Assembly (NCBI GenBank): GCA_902792895.1
Contig: CADBBK010000002.1
Span: 1 to 64,000, forward strand
Reading direction: 5' to 3'
DNA length: 64,000 nt
From: an uncultured Bacteroidales bacterium
GTDB taxonomy: Bacteria; Bacteroidota; Bacteroidia; Bacteroidales; Muribaculaceae
Below the pieces are notes generated by a model. The model had not been told where the DNA came from. It saw only the letters and a program-made list of their open reading frames with translations, and searched no databases. Made by a program: the position numbers and the translations under genes. Of this stretch, positions 1 to 9,355 are shown piece after piece; the first letter of the stretch is position 1; every line of letters begins with the position of its first letter.

Positions 1-50
1 TCACGCTCGGCAATATTCATGCAAGCATGACATTGCGCTCGTTTACTCGC
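1..50 (+). repeat. Diverged copy of an intergenic palindromic element
   Basis: The stretch has CTCGGCAAT near position 6 and CATTGCGCTCG at 31-41 around an inner palindrome TTCATGCAAGCATGA. The outer arms match the reverse complement of the 77-bp repeat at 12973-13171 (CTCGGAAAT ... CATTCCGCTCG), but the inner palindrome differs. This is inferred to be the same element family; this copy lacks the TATCTTTG promoter end. No gene is visible in 1-223. Confidence 0.5.
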
Positions 51-191
51 ATTGGTGTTCATGAGGCGCTGGTGTTTGCTCAGACTTTTATAATTTTGGT
101 ATAAGTTGCTCAACCGTGTTTTGCGCTTATGTTTGTCATTGTCAAATTTAATTAATCTTGTTAATCGGCCGCAGCAATAAGAAAAAAGATG

Positions 192-199
192 TATATTTG
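192..199 (+). promoter_or_regulatory. Bacteroidota -7 box (TATATTTG) of the M64 peptidase
   Basis: TATATTTG fits the TAnnTTTG consensus and lies 24 bp before the ATG at 224. It lies inside the upstream open frame that begins at 158, which argues that the protein starts at 224. I see no good TTTG box at the usual 19-21 bp distance. Confidence 0.5.
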
Positions 200-223
200 T
201 GGTTTCAAAACTATCTGATAACA

Positions 224-1639
224 ATGAAACAACTCATTCTTTTTCTCTCGGCTGCTGTTATCACTATATCGGCGATGGCGCAGCAGTTTGACGATTATTT
301 CGACGGACGCACGTTGCGGCTGGACTATGTGTTTGCCGGAAATCACGATGCGCAGCAGATTTACCTGGAGCAGATGTATGTCACCCCGCAATGGGCGGGT
401 CGCAAGAGTCGCCTCGCCGACGTCCCCTTGCACGGCAACGGCCAGATTCAGGTGAAAGACCATGCCACAGGCCAGGTGCTGTTTGTACACACCTTCTCGA
501 CGCTCTTCCAGGAGTGGCTGGCGACCGAGGAGGCGACCAAGGTGAGCAAGGCTTTCGCGACAAGTTACAATGTGCCCATGCCCAAGCAGCCTGTTGACGT
601 GACGGTGTCCCTCACCGACTTTCACGGCAAGGTGGTGACAAGCCTGACCCATACCGTTGACCCTGCCGATATCCTCATCCGTCACATCGGAAACAACGGC
701 ATCCCTTATCATTACATCTGGAAAGGCAAGACTGTAGAGACGCAAAATCTTGCGTCTCCCGACCAGCCCGGCCAGCGCAACTACACGCCCACCGAGGGGC
801 CCCTTGGCGGCGAGCCCGACATCACCGAGTGCATCGACCTGGCGATTGTGGCCGAGGGTTACACCCGTGCCCAGATGGGTAAGTTCTATGCCGACTGCCA
901 GCGGGTGGTAGATGCGCTGTTTGCCCATGAGCCGTTCACCTCAATGAAGGACCGCTTCAATGTCGTGGCTGTGGCTGCCGAGTCACTGACCAGTGGCCCC
1001 AGCGTGCCCCACCTGGGACGTTGGAGCAACACACCCGTGGGCACCCACTATGACACCTTCTACAGCGACCGCTACCTGATGACGCAGGACATCCATCGCC
1101 TGTATGACGTGTTGTCGGGCGTTCCCTTTGAGCACATAATTGTGCTGGTGAATAGCGACACCTACGGCGGCGGTGGCATCTACAACCAGTTGACGGTGAC
1201 CACGAGCGACCATCCCACCTTCCATCAGGTGCTCGTGCATGAGTTCGGCCATGCCTATGCCGGCTTGGGCGACGAGTATTTCTACGATGACGGCTACGAG
1301 TCGATGTATCCCGCCGACACCGAGCCTTGGGAACCCAACCTAACCACGCTTGTAGATTTCCAGAGCAAGTGGGCCGATATGCTGCCCAAGGGCACTCCCG
1401 TTCCCACACCTCCCGATCCCAAGGTGCCTAACTACCGCAAAATCACCAACGAGAAGGAGCAACGCATGCTCGACGCCGCCACGCAGCGCGTGGGCGTGTT
1501 CGAGGGTGGGGGATACCAGTCCAAGGGCGTTTATCGCCCCGCCCAGGAGTGCCGCATGAAGATCAACGAGGTGACCAATTTCTGCCCCGTCTGCTCCCGT
1601 GCCATCCAGCGCATCACTGACTTCTACACGAGTCATTAA
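224..1639 (+). CDS. Secreted M64-family (IgA peptidase-type) zinc metallopeptidase
   Basis: The 471-residue protein starts with a typical signal peptide (MKQLILFLSAAVITISAMAQ), so it is exported. The zinc motif HEFGHAYAGLGDEY has its first His at about residue 339, followed by an Asp-Glu-Tyr typical of peptidase M64. An N-terminal beta-rich region of about 160 residues matches the M64 N-terminal domain in position. A Cys cluster (CRMKINEVTNFCPVCSRA) sits near the C-terminus. A frame from 158 exists, but the start at 224 follows a promoter-like box and gives a clean signal peptide. The family is known for clostridial IgA protease; the substrate here cannot be read from sequence. holA follows 45 bp downstream. 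Confidence 0.85.
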   Translation: MKQLILFLSAAVITISAMAQQFDDYFDGRTLRLDYVFAGNHDAQQIYLEQMYVTPQWAGRKSRLADVPLHGNGQIQVKDHATGQVLFVHTFSTLFQEWLATEEATKVSKAFATSYNVPMPKQPVDVTVSLTDFHGKVVTSLTHTVDPADILIRHIGNNGIPYHYIWKGKTVETQNLASPDQPGQRNYTPTEGPLGGEPDITECIDLAIVAEGYTRAQMGKFYADCQRVVDALFAHEPFTSMKDRFNVVAVAAESLTSGPSVPHLGRWSNTPVGTHYDTFYSDRYLMTQDIHRLYDVLSGVPFEHIIVLVNSDTYGGGGIYNQLTVTTSDHPTFHQVLVHEFGHAYAGLGDEYFYDDGYESMYPADTEPWEPNLTTLVDFQSKWADMLPKGTPVPTPPDPKVPNYRKITNEKEQRMLDAATQRVGVFEGGGYQSKGVYRPAQECRMKINEVTNFCPVCSRAIQRITDFYTSH

Positions 1640-1684
1640 TCACGCTTTAGGCGTTAATAATCATACTTTAACTAAAAATTTACA

Positions 1685-2731
1685 ATGGCTGTTAAACGCG
1701 AGACGGTGACATTCACCACACTGAGCAAAGAGATAAAGAGCGGCAAATTCAGGAACATCTATGTCCTGCAAGGCGAGGAACCGTATTATATCGACCACCT
1801 GCAGCAGCTCATTATCGATACCGCACTGACCGAGGATCAGCGCGATTTCAACCTGTCGCTGTTCTACGGCAACACGGCCAACGTGCGCGAGGTGGTGAGC
1901 ACCTGCTGCCAGTATCCCGCCTTCTCGCAGTACAAGGTGGTGGTCGTGCGTGAGGCACAACTCATCCCCAAGCAACCGGGCCACAAAAACGACCTGGACA
2001 TCCTCGCCTCGTATGCCGAGAAACCCCTGGCCTCGACGATATTGGTCATCTGCCACAAGGGCGAGACACTCAAGAGCAAACCCTTCACCGAAGCCCTCAA
2101 GGCCAACAAGACGGGCGTTGTCTTTGATTCCAAGAAGGTGCGTGAGGGACGCGACCTCGAGTCGCTGATTGTCAACTATGCCAGTTCACTGGGCTGTAAC
2201 ATCGACACCAAGGCAACCAGCATGCTCGCCGACCACATCGGCACCGACATTGCCCGCATGTTCAGCGAATTGGACAAACTCTCGATTCTTGCCGAGGACA
2301 AGAACATCACACCCCTGCTCATCGAGCGCAACATCGGCATCAGCAAGGATTTTAATAATTTTGAGCTGGAGGATGCCTTGAGCAAGCGTGATGCTGTCAA
2401 GGCCCTGCGCATCGTGGACTACTTTGAGCGCAACCCCAAGAACAACCCGCCCGTGGTGAGCGTGGGAATGCTGTTTAATTTCTTCTCGGGGGTCCTGCTC
2501 GCTGCCACGGCACGCGACAAGTCACCGCAGGCTGTCATGAACCTAGTGGGAACCCGCAGCGAGTGGCGTGCACGCAAGTTCATCGACACCACACGCATGT
2601 ATAACACCCGCTCGCTGGTGAACATCATCGGCTACTTGCGGGAGTGTGACACGCGCAGCAAGGGAATAGGCTCCCGCCAGGACGCTTATGCCTTGCTCAA
2701 GGAGCTGATTTACAAAATCCTGCATGCCTGA
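1685..2731 (+). CDS. holA: DNA polymerase III subunit delta
   Basis: This 348-residue protein is the clamp-loader subunit that opens the sliding clamp during replication. The N-terminus contains the delta signature VLQGEEPYYIDHLQQLI (about residues 24-40), followed by an AAA-like region and the C-terminal collar domain ending in ELIYKILHA. Length is normal for the family. It lies 45 bp after the M64 gene and may be read through from it, and it is closed by a hairpin terminator at 2781-2813. The clamp itself (dnaN) is encoded elsewhere in the window at 50155-51273. Confidence 0.9.
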   Translation: MAVKRETVTFTTLSKEIKSGKFRNIYVLQGEEPYYIDHLQQLIIDTALTEDQRDFNLSLFYGNTANVREVVSTCCQYPAFSQYKVVVVREAQLIPKQPGHKNDLDILASYAEKPLASTILVICHKGETLKSKPFTEALKANKTGVVFDSKKVREGRDLESLIVNYASSLGCNIDTKATSMLADHIGTDIARMFSELDKLSILAEDKNITPLLIERNIGISKDFNNFELEDALSKRDAVKALRIVDYFERNPKNNPPVVSVGMLFNFFSGVLLAATARDKSPQAVMNLVGTRSEWRARKFIDTTRMYNTRSLVNIIGYLRECDTRSKGIGSRQDAYALLKELIYKILHA

Positions 2732-2780
2732 TGCAACTTGGAATGGCGGGACCAAAAGAATAGCCAATTGCAGGCTCGAG

Positions 2781-2813
2781 ATGGTGGTTTTTTTGTTAAA
2801 ATCACCATTTTTT
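2781..2813 (+). terminator. Rho-independent terminator of holA
   Basis: ATGGTGGTTTT pairs with AAAATCACCAT over a short loop and runs into a T tract. The T tract overlaps the TTTG box of the next promoter, so terminator and promoter are packed together. Confidence 0.65.
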
Positions 2814-2845
2814 GATGCTATATTGGTGATATTTAGTTACTTTTG
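2811..2845 (+). promoter_or_regulatory. Promoter of the GH53 gene
   Basis: TTTG at 2811-2814 and TACTTTTG at 2838-2845 are 23 bp apart, slightly longer than the usual spacing. The -7 box lies 21 bp before the ATG at 2867 and partly inside the longer open frame from 2843, supporting the later start. Confidence 0.5.
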
Positions 2846-2866
2846 CTCTTTAAAACCAGGACTTAT

Positions 2867-4555
2867 ATGAATAAAAGACTTTTTTACGTGTTTGTCTGCC
2901 TGCTGCTGGTCAGTGTGTCGGGTAGCGCCGTTACAATAAAATATGTCGGTGGTGATATCTCACTGTTGACTAAGTATGAGGAACATGGGGCGATATATTA
3001 CAATGAGAATGGCACCCGCATCACTAACATGCTGGGCTATCTCAAGGATCAAGGCCTCAATGCCATGCGCGTGCGCCTGTTCGTTGACCCGTCACAGGCC
3101 AATGCCGAGGATCAGGGTGAGGGCGTCTGCCAGGATTTGCCCTATGTGATTGCCTTGGGACAGCGCATCAAGGCTGCTGGCTTTGACCTGTTACTGGATA
3201 TCCATTACAGTGACACCTGGACTGATCCCGGCCAGCATTCCACGCCTGCATCATGGACGGTGACCAGTGCCCTTGCCGACAGTGTATATAGCTACACTCG
3301 CCGCGTGCTGGGTGCCATGACAGCCGCCGGAGCACAGCCCGACTTCATCCAGGTGGGCAATGAGGTGACCTACGGCATGCTGTGGCCCACGGGGCATTGC
3401 TACCCCAATGGCGGCAACTATGGCAATGGCTCGTTTGCCACATTTGCATCTTATCTCAAGCGGGGCATCCAGGCTTGCCGTGAAATGTGCCCGGCAGCCA
3501 AGGTCATTGTCCACACCGAGATGGGCCGTGCGAGCAACGTAACCGCGTTTTACCAGTCGCTGCAGAGCCACACGAGCGATTATGACATTATCGGGTTGAG
3601 TTACTACCCCTATTGGCATGGTGACCTCGCTGTGCTGGACAATCTGCTGACAGCGCTGGAAACGACCTATCCTAACAAGAAAATCCAGATTGTGGAAACG
3701 GGCTATCCTCATGCTTACTATCCCAGCGGGGCTTCCTACGACCTGCAATCGACATGGCCCGCCACCGAGGCCGGCCAGCAAGCCTATGCAACGGCGCTTG
3801 TTCAGACACTCAACGCCCACAGCAGCGTCAACGGCCTGTACTGGTGGTTCCCCGAGGCCAACGAGTACGGCATCAACTACACCAATCATGTGACCACCGA
3901 TTGGTATAACTGCGGCTGGTGGGACAACCAGAACGGACAGGTGATGGATGCCTTGTTTGTGATGCCCGACTTCCTCGTCGGTAGCGGAGATGATCCTGTT
4001 CCTACCGACAGCACATCCATGTTTATCGTGGGCGGAGAAGGCAACTGGAGCCTCACGGAGCCCATGGGCAGGATGACAAATTGCGGCAATGGCATCTATG
4101 TGGATACATTGACCATCAACTCGTCCATTTACTTTGTGTTTGCCGACGGCGGCCCCGATGAGTGGAACAACGATTGGACCGCTTTCAACAGCACCTATCG
4201 TTACGGCCCCACGGCGACGACGACCATCACGACGGGCGCTCAGTATACTACGGCCAAGCGCGATAACAATTATTCCTATTACTTCACCGGTGATGGCAGC
4301 GATTACTTGTTCACGTTTGATGCTGACAACCTCACTTTCAGGCTCGACGTCATTGAGCCGCAACCTCAAACCCTCCTGGGAGATGTGGATGATGACGGTG
4401 AGGTCGGCATCAGCGATGTATCGACGTTTATCGATTATCTGCTCGGGACTGATGTGGCGGTGTTTAACATTGCCAATGCTGATGTTGACGATGATGGCCA
4501 AATTTCAATTAGCGATGTGTCCCTCCTCATTGACGTGATCCTGAATGGAGTCTAA
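2867..4555 (+). CDS. Secreted GH53 endo-beta-1,4-galactanase with dockerin-like tail
   Basis: The protein has 562 residues. GH53 enzymes cut beta-1,4-galactan side chains of plant pectin (arabinogalactan I). A signal peptide (MNKRLFYVFVCLLLVSVSGSA) precedes a TIM-barrel domain of about 340 residues. The acid/base Glu is in QVGNEVTYGMLWP (about E166) and the nucleophile Glu in IQIVETGYPH (about E277), both in family-typical contexts. A second domain (about 370-500) looks like a beta-sandwich. The last 60 residues hold two dockerin-like calcium-loop repeats (GDVDDDGEVGISDVS and ADVDDDGQISISDVS). Start 2867 is preferred over 2843. No SusC/SusD pair lies nearby, so this is not in a classical polysaccharide utilisation locus here. 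Confidence 0.88.
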   Translation: MNKRLFYVFVCLLLVSVSGSAVTIKYVGGDISLLTKYEEHGAIYYNENGTRITNMLGYLKDQGLNAMRVRLFVDPSQANAEDQGEGVCQDLPYVIALGQRIKAAGFDLLLDIHYSDTWTDPGQHSTPASWTVTSALADSVYSYTRRVLGAMTAAGAQPDFIQVGNEVTYGMLWPTGHCYPNGGNYGNGSFATFASYLKRGIQACREMCPAAKVIVHTEMGRASNVTAFYQSLQSHTSDYDIIGLSYYPYWHGDLAVLDNLLTALETTYPNKKIQIVETGYPHAYYPSGASYDLQSTWPATEAGQQAYATALVQTLNAHSSVNGLYWWFPEANEYGINYTNHVTTDWYNCGWWDNQNGQVMDALFVMPDFLVGSGDDPVPTDSTSMFIVGGEGNWSLTEPMGRMTNCGNGIYVDTLTINSSIYFVFADGGPDEWNNDWTAFNSTYRYGPTATTTITTGAQYTTAKRDNNYSYYFTGDGSDYLFTFDADNLTFRLDVIEPQPQTLLGDVDDDGEVGISDVSTFIDYLLGTDVAVFNIANADVDDDGQISISDVSLLIDVILNGV

Positions 4556-4598
4556 GTTATTGGTGAGGCGGTCATGGTGACAGGAACTTTGTTTATAG

Positions 4599-4606
4599 TA
4601 TTTTTG
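4599..4606 (+). promoter_or_regulatory. Possible -7 box (TATTTTTG) of the first subtilase
   Basis: TATTTTTG lies 26 bp before the ATG at 4633. No convincing upstream TTTG box at normal spacing was seen, so this is a weak call. Confidence 0.35.
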
Positions 4607-4632
4607 CACAAAAAATAAATGATTAGATATCT

Positions 4633-6966
4633 ATGAAAAGAATTGTTTTAGCCCTGCTTTCAGTTTTGACACTGTTATTTGCGTTTGCCCAGTTGCAGCA
4701 CGTGTTGCCGGCATCGGTACTGCAGTTTAATGACGAACGCGCTGCTATGGAGCGCCGATTGGCTTCCGGAGAAATGAGGCCCGATGAGATGCCCCGCCAG
4801 TTCGCACCGACGCGCATGATCGACGGCGTGGAGTATGCCGATGCCTTTATCGGTTTTACAGGCACGGCACCGGAAACGATGCTCAAGGCCCTGGGTGTGC
4901 GCGTGAACTGTGTATTTGACGACTTCTTGACGGCTTATATTCCCGTTGACAAGTTGGAGAGGGTCAGCAACCTGCCTGGCGTGACCGATGTGCAGATGAG
5001 CCGTCTGTTGGAACTGTGTACCGACAGCACCTTGAGCAAGACACATGCTCTCCAGGTACTCAATGGCGCTGACTATGGCTTGCCCCAAGCCTACGATGGC
5101 TCAGGCATCATTATTGGAATTATCGATAACGGTTTCGATTACCAGCACCGTGCATTCCGCAAAGCCGATGATCCTACGGCCACCCGCATCGTCAGAGTTT
5201 ATGACCCGATGGATTCCACCGGCCACCCGCTGGTTGTGGGTACCAATACGCTTGCAGGGTCAATTTTCATGGGTGACCAGATTGACACCTTGACCACCGA
5301 CTGCCCTGAATCGCATGGCACTCACACGGCAAGCATCGCCGCAGGTGCCCATGTCAATGGATACGGCGGAATGGCTCCTGGAGCTGATATCGTCCTGTGC
5401 TCGTCACGCACATTGAACATCTATATGTCTGAGACCGAGGTGATCAGCAGTATGAGGTACATCTATTCCTATGCCGATAGTGTGGGCAAACCTTGCGTCA
5501 TCAGCGTCAGTGTGAGCACCTCCTATGGCCCGCATGACGGAGAAGACCGCGTTTCTAAAGCCATTGCCCAATCAGTCGGACCCGGCCGCATCTTTGTAAT
5601 CGCTGCAGGTAATAATGCCGGCTACAAGTATTTCTATGCTCATGGCCCTGCTAAAGCCACCAAGCCGCTGAACATGCTCATGGGCTATATCAACAAGCGG
5701 ATTTACACTAATTCCGACAATTCCTTCTATTATGAATCAATGTGGTTTGATAACTGGGTACGAGCCAAGAATGTCAGGCCGATACTTGCATTCCATATTT
5801 TTGACAAACAGAAGAAGCGAATAGTTTGGCAGTCAGATCTGATCACGCTTCGTCAGACGATTTACTCAGATGAGTTTAGTGAGTACTATGAGCCAGTCAC
5901 TTCTGTTGACAGTGTCGGTTACCTGTATGCGTTGGTGTCTCAGACCATCGCGGGCAAGTATGAGGTGACCAGCCATGCCTATAATTTGAGGAGTAAGTCC
6001 TACACGGTTGACGCTGATGGTAAGTATGTCAGCCGTTATCAAATCGGTGTATCAATCTATCCGCCTTCAGTGAAATATCCCCGCCAGCCCGACAGTTGCT
6101 ATATTGACTCCTGGCAGTGTATGGCTAATGGCACTCGCGGATTATACACTGACGTCGTGTATGTTGATGAGGTTACTGAAAATGGCGACACCATCACCCG
6201 TCCAGTGGAGAACTTCTACGCTCGTCCCAGCGATGACTGCTCTGCAGGTACTTATACGATTAATGACTCAGTGATCTCAGCGGGTGCTTATGTGGCTCGT
6301 AACAAGTACTTCTCATGGAATACCTGGTCTTATACGACCGAGAGTACCGTGATAGGCAAGTACTGCGGCTTTTCTGGTTTTAAAACCGCTGATAAGGGCC
6401 CCACTAATGCTATATTGCCTACTGTGATGGCTCCCGGCTCTTCAGTTGTCGCTGCCGGCAGCCGTTATTCCTACTTTGGAACTCAACCCTGGAACACGGG
6501 CCTCGTGTTGAAGACGTCTGATGGCTGCCTGTGGGGTGTGATGACTGGCACCTCGATGGCTGCGCCCACGGTGGCAGGCATCATCGCCCAGTGGCTGCAG
6601 ATCAAGCCTGACCTCTGCCCCAGTGACATCAAGCATATCATTGCCGAAACGGCCATCAAAGACAGCTTCACCAACAATCCTGACGAATACTACCACTATG
6701 GCCCCAACGGCAAAATTGATGCCATGGCCGGTGCGAGTTACATCATCGAAAATTACTTGCCGCACATCACCGTCTTGAAGGGTGATGTCGATGGCGACGG
6801 TATTATTGGCATTAGTGACCTATCTGTATTGTTAGATTATCTCCTGGGCAGTGATGTGGAATACATAGACCTCGAGGCTGCAGATGTGGATGGTGACGGA
6901 TTGGTGCAGATAGGCGATGTTTCCGATTTGGTTGACATCCTGTTAAACCAGGATTTTCACGAGTAA
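4633..6966 (+). CDS. Secreted S8 subtilisin-like serine peptidase with dockerin-like tail (1)
   Basis: The protein has 777 residues: signal peptide (to about residue 20), a propeptide-like region, then a subtilase domain with the full triad. Asp is in GIIDNGFDYQHR (about D165), His in SHGTHTASIAAG (about H228) and Ser in GTSMAAPTVAG (about S641). A long insertion of about 350 residues lies between the His region and the Ser motif. The C-terminus carries two dockerin-like repeats (GDVDGDGIIGISDLS, ADVDGDGLVQIGDVS). The next gene is a close paralogue 50 bp downstream, suggesting a tandem duplication and possible co-transcription. Substrate is unknown. Confidence 0.88.
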   Translation: MKRIVLALLSVLTLLFAFAQLQHVLPASVLQFNDERAAMERRLASGEMRPDEMPRQFAPTRMIDGVEYADAFIGFTGTAPETMLKALGVRVNCVFDDFLTAYIPVDKLERVSNLPGVTDVQMSRLLELCTDSTLSKTHALQVLNGADYGLPQAYDGSGIIIGIIDNGFDYQHRAFRKADDPTATRIVRVYDPMDSTGHPLVVGTNTLAGSIFMGDQIDTLTTDCPESHGTHTASIAAGAHVNGYGGMAPGADIVLCSSRTLNIYMSETEVISSMRYIYSYADSVGKPCVISVSVSTSYGPHDGEDRVSKAIAQSVGPGRIFVIAAGNNAGYKYFYAHGPAKATKPLNMLMGYINKRIYTNSDNSFYYESMWFDNWVRAKNVRPILAFHIFDKQKKRIVWQSDLITLRQTIYSDEFSEYYEPVTSVDSVGYLYALVSQTIAGKYEVTSHAYNLRSKSYTVDADGKYVSRYQIGVSIYPPSVKYPRQPDSCYIDSWQCMANGTRGLYTDVVYVDEVTENGDTITRPVENFYARPSDDCSAGTYTINDSVISAGAYVARNKYFSWNTWSYTTESTVIGKYCGFSGFKTADKGPTNAILPTVMAPGSSVVAAGSRYSYFGTQPWNTGLVLKTSDGCLWGVMTGTSMAAPTVAGIIAQWLQIKPDLCPSDIKHIIAETAIKDSFTNNPDEYYHYGPNGKIDAMAGASYIIENYLPHITVLKGDVDGDGIIGISDLSVLLDYLLGSDVEYIDLEAADVDGDGLVQIGDVSDLVDILLNQDFHE

Positions 6967-7016
6967 CTCATAGGCAGATGTGAGTTCTTGATGAATATGT
7001 ATTTGAAAAAAGTAAA

Positions 7017-9254
7017 ATGAAAAAAATAGCTATATTGTTTGTCCTGGTGCTGACGGCTTTGTTCAGCGCCAAGGCTCAACGTCTGCTTCCGTTGTCGGTA
7101 GAACAGTTCCTTGAGGAGAGGGCGTGCATGCCATCGATGGCTGATGGATACTCGTCCCGCTTCTTCCCATCAAGGGTGATTGATGGCTGTGAAATGGTCG
7201 ATGCCTTCATCGGGATTAAAAGCCAGGCGGCAATATCGGGCCTTCAGGCCCATGGCGTAGTCGTGAACTGCATCTTTGACGGTTTTGTGACGGCCCAGGT
7301 TCCCGTTGACCGTTTGACTGATATCTGCCGGCTGCATGGCGTGACCGATGTGCAGGTAAGCGATAAACTGGAACTGTCCACTAACACCACTTTGGATGTC
7401 ACTCATGTCAACGAGATTCTTAATGGGCAGTCCAATGGCCTGCCTCGCTCCTATGATGGCACGGGCGTCATCGTCGGCGTCATCGATGTGGGGTTTGACT
7501 ATCAGCATCGTGCTTTCAGGTCTAACCAGGACAATTCCCGAAACCGCATTGTGCGCGTCTATTCCACGACCGACAAAACTGGGCATACTGCCTATTATAA
7601 CACGTCCATGAGGTTGCCGGGGTCGGTCTTTATGGGAGCGGAGATTTATAATCTCACGACCGACAAACGGGAAAAAACTCATGGCACGCACACGGCGAGC
7701 ATCGCGGCTGGCTCTCATGTCAACGGCTATGGCGGAATGGCACCTGGTGCTGATATCGTCCTGTGTGCCGTATCCGAGTTGGAGAACACGATGTCGGCTG
7801 TCGAGGTGGCCAACTGCGTCCGATATATCGATAGTTATGCCGACAGTGTGCGTCAGCCCTGTGTCATCAGCCTCAGTGTGAGCACTCCCAGCGGACAGCG
7901 TGATGGACAAGACTATCTGTCCAAAGTCATCAATCAGACTATGGGGCCGGGCCGCATCTTCGTGATTGCGGCGGGCAACAACGGCAACCGGAAAGCCTAT
8001 GCACACAAATTGGCTTCTCCGCAGGATCCCTTGCATCTCTTGTACAAGTACGAGAATAAGATTGGAGGTGACTCCTCTTATTACTATGCCGGCTTGATTT
8101 CCGATATTTGGATGCGTCAGCAATTACAGAATTACTATTACAAGATTCATGTGCTGGACTTGCAGACGGGCAACATCGTCTGGGAATCTAATCAATTCTC
8201 TTCCAAGCAGACCATTGACGCATCTGAGTTGGGTGGCTATTACGAGTGCTATACCCCAAATGACACGGTCGGTTACATCAAGTGCACGACAGCTTATACG
8301 TCCGATGGCAAGAAATACCGCCTGAGCATCAGCATCCACAACTTGAGATCTACCAGTTACACGCCTGTTAATGGTGTGAGAAAGAGCCGCTATGCCATTG
8401 GCCTGAGTATCTATCCACGCAGAGATATTTCCACTGAGATTGATGCCTGGATTTGTAATTCGCATTCTGGATTGGGCACCTATAGTGGCATGGTGACCGA
8501 ACTCGACGGCAGGGTGTGGAGCAACTACTATGCTGCTGCCAGCGACTCCTGCTCCATCAACAACTATGCCGTGGGTGACTCGATCATCTCGGCTGGAGCT
8601 TATTGTGCGCGCAATACCTATTTTTCACTGTCTCAGAACAAGGTGATAACCGACTATACCGAGTCTGTCGGCCATATCGCTTCATTCTCGGGCTATCAGG
8701 TGCCTGGAGCAGGCCCCACAGGTAAGGCCTTACCAACAATCTGTGCGCCTGGCGTGTGTGTGATTGCGGCAGGTAGCCGGTATTCCTATTTTGCTAGCGG
8801 CAGTACCTACACGTCGATGGTTGCCGACGGCAGTTATTGGGGAGTGATGACGGGCACGTCAATGGCGGCTCCCACTGTGGCAGGCATCATCGCCCTGTGG
8901 CTGCAGGCTAATCCCAATCTGTCGGTATCTCAGGTGATGGACATACTTGCCCAGACTGGTGTGCATGACAAATATACAGACGGGTCCAAGCGGGACCGCT
9001 TTGGCCCCAATGGTAAGATTGACGCTTTGGCCGGCCTCCAAGTCGTGCTGAGTGGTATTCCCGTGCACAAGGGCGATGTCAACCTTGACGGAGAGGTCGA
9101 TATCATCGATGTGAGCCGTTTTATTGACTATCTGCTGGGCAAAGAGAATTTGTTTTTTGACCTCAGGGCCGGTGACATCAATGGCGATGGCCAAATCGCA
9201 ATCAATGATATGTCGCTGTTGGTCGATGCTTTGTTGACAGGGCAATCTCTATAG
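7017..9254 (+). CDS. Secreted S8 subtilisin-like serine peptidase with dockerin-like tail (2)
   Basis: The 745-residue protein is a paralogue of the preceding gene with the same architecture: signal peptide, propeptide-like stretch (LLPLSVEQFLEERA, matching LPASVLQFNDERA upstream), subtilase domain, central insertion and dockerin-like end. Triad residues are in GVIDVGFDYQHR (about D157), THGTHTASIAAG (about H222) and GTSMAAPTVAG (about S615). The tail has GDVNLDGEVDIIDVS and GDINGDGQIAINDMS. No clear promoter lies in the 50-bp gap, so it is probably read from the upstream promoter. A hairpin follows at 9291-9316. Confidence 0.88.
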   Translation: MKKIAILFVLVLTALFSAKAQRLLPLSVEQFLEERACMPSMADGYSSRFFPSRVIDGCEMVDAFIGIKSQAAISGLQAHGVVVNCIFDGFVTAQVPVDRLTDICRLHGVTDVQVSDKLELSTNTTLDVTHVNEILNGQSNGLPRSYDGTGVIVGVIDVGFDYQHRAFRSNQDNSRNRIVRVYSTTDKTGHTAYYNTSMRLPGSVFMGAEIYNLTTDKREKTHGTHTASIAAGSHVNGYGGMAPGADIVLCAVSELENTMSAVEVANCVRYIDSYADSVRQPCVISLSVSTPSGQRDGQDYLSKVINQTMGPGRIFVIAAGNNGNRKAYAHKLASPQDPLHLLYKYENKIGGDSSYYYAGLISDIWMRQQLQNYYYKIHVLDLQTGNIVWESNQFSSKQTIDASELGGYYECYTPNDTVGYIKCTTAYTSDGKKYRLSISIHNLRSTSYTPVNGVRKSRYAIGLSIYPRRDISTEIDAWICNSHSGLGTYSGMVTELDGRVWSNYYAAASDSCSINNYAVGDSIISAGAYCARNTYFSLSQNKVITDYTESVGHIASFSGYQVPGAGPTGKALPTICAPGVCVIAAGSRYSYFASGSTYTSMVADGSYWGVMTGTSMAAPTVAGIIALWLQANPNLSVSQVMDILAQTGVHDKYTDGSKRDRFGPNGKIDALAGLQVVLSGIPVHKGDVNLDGEVDIIDVSRFIDYLLGKENLFFDLRAGDINGDGQIAINDMSLLVDALLTGQSL

Positions 9255-9290
9255 ACGTACTTTAAGAGTAGTTCCTACTATAACTGAGTC

Positions 9291-9316
9291 AGCCAATCCC
9301 TCGCAAGGGATTGGCT
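9291..9316. terminator. Hairpin between convergent genes
   Basis: AGCCAATCCC and GGGATTGGCT form a perfect 10-bp stem between the subtilase and gpmI stops. There is no T tract on either side, so termination by it is inferred from position only. Confidence 0.5.
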
Positions 9317-9355
9317 GGCTCGTTGTTGCAGGCAACTTTGAGTGTTGCCGATGGA

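Noticed and set aside
2843-2866. Earlier GH53 start at 2843
   Set aside because: It lies at the promoter -7 box; the ATG at 2867 gives a proper signal peptide.
3251-4501. 416-residue minus-strand frame opposite the GH53 gene
   Set aside because: It lies wholly inside the GH53 gene, with Ile/Val/His-rich, domain-free sequence; an artefact of codon use.
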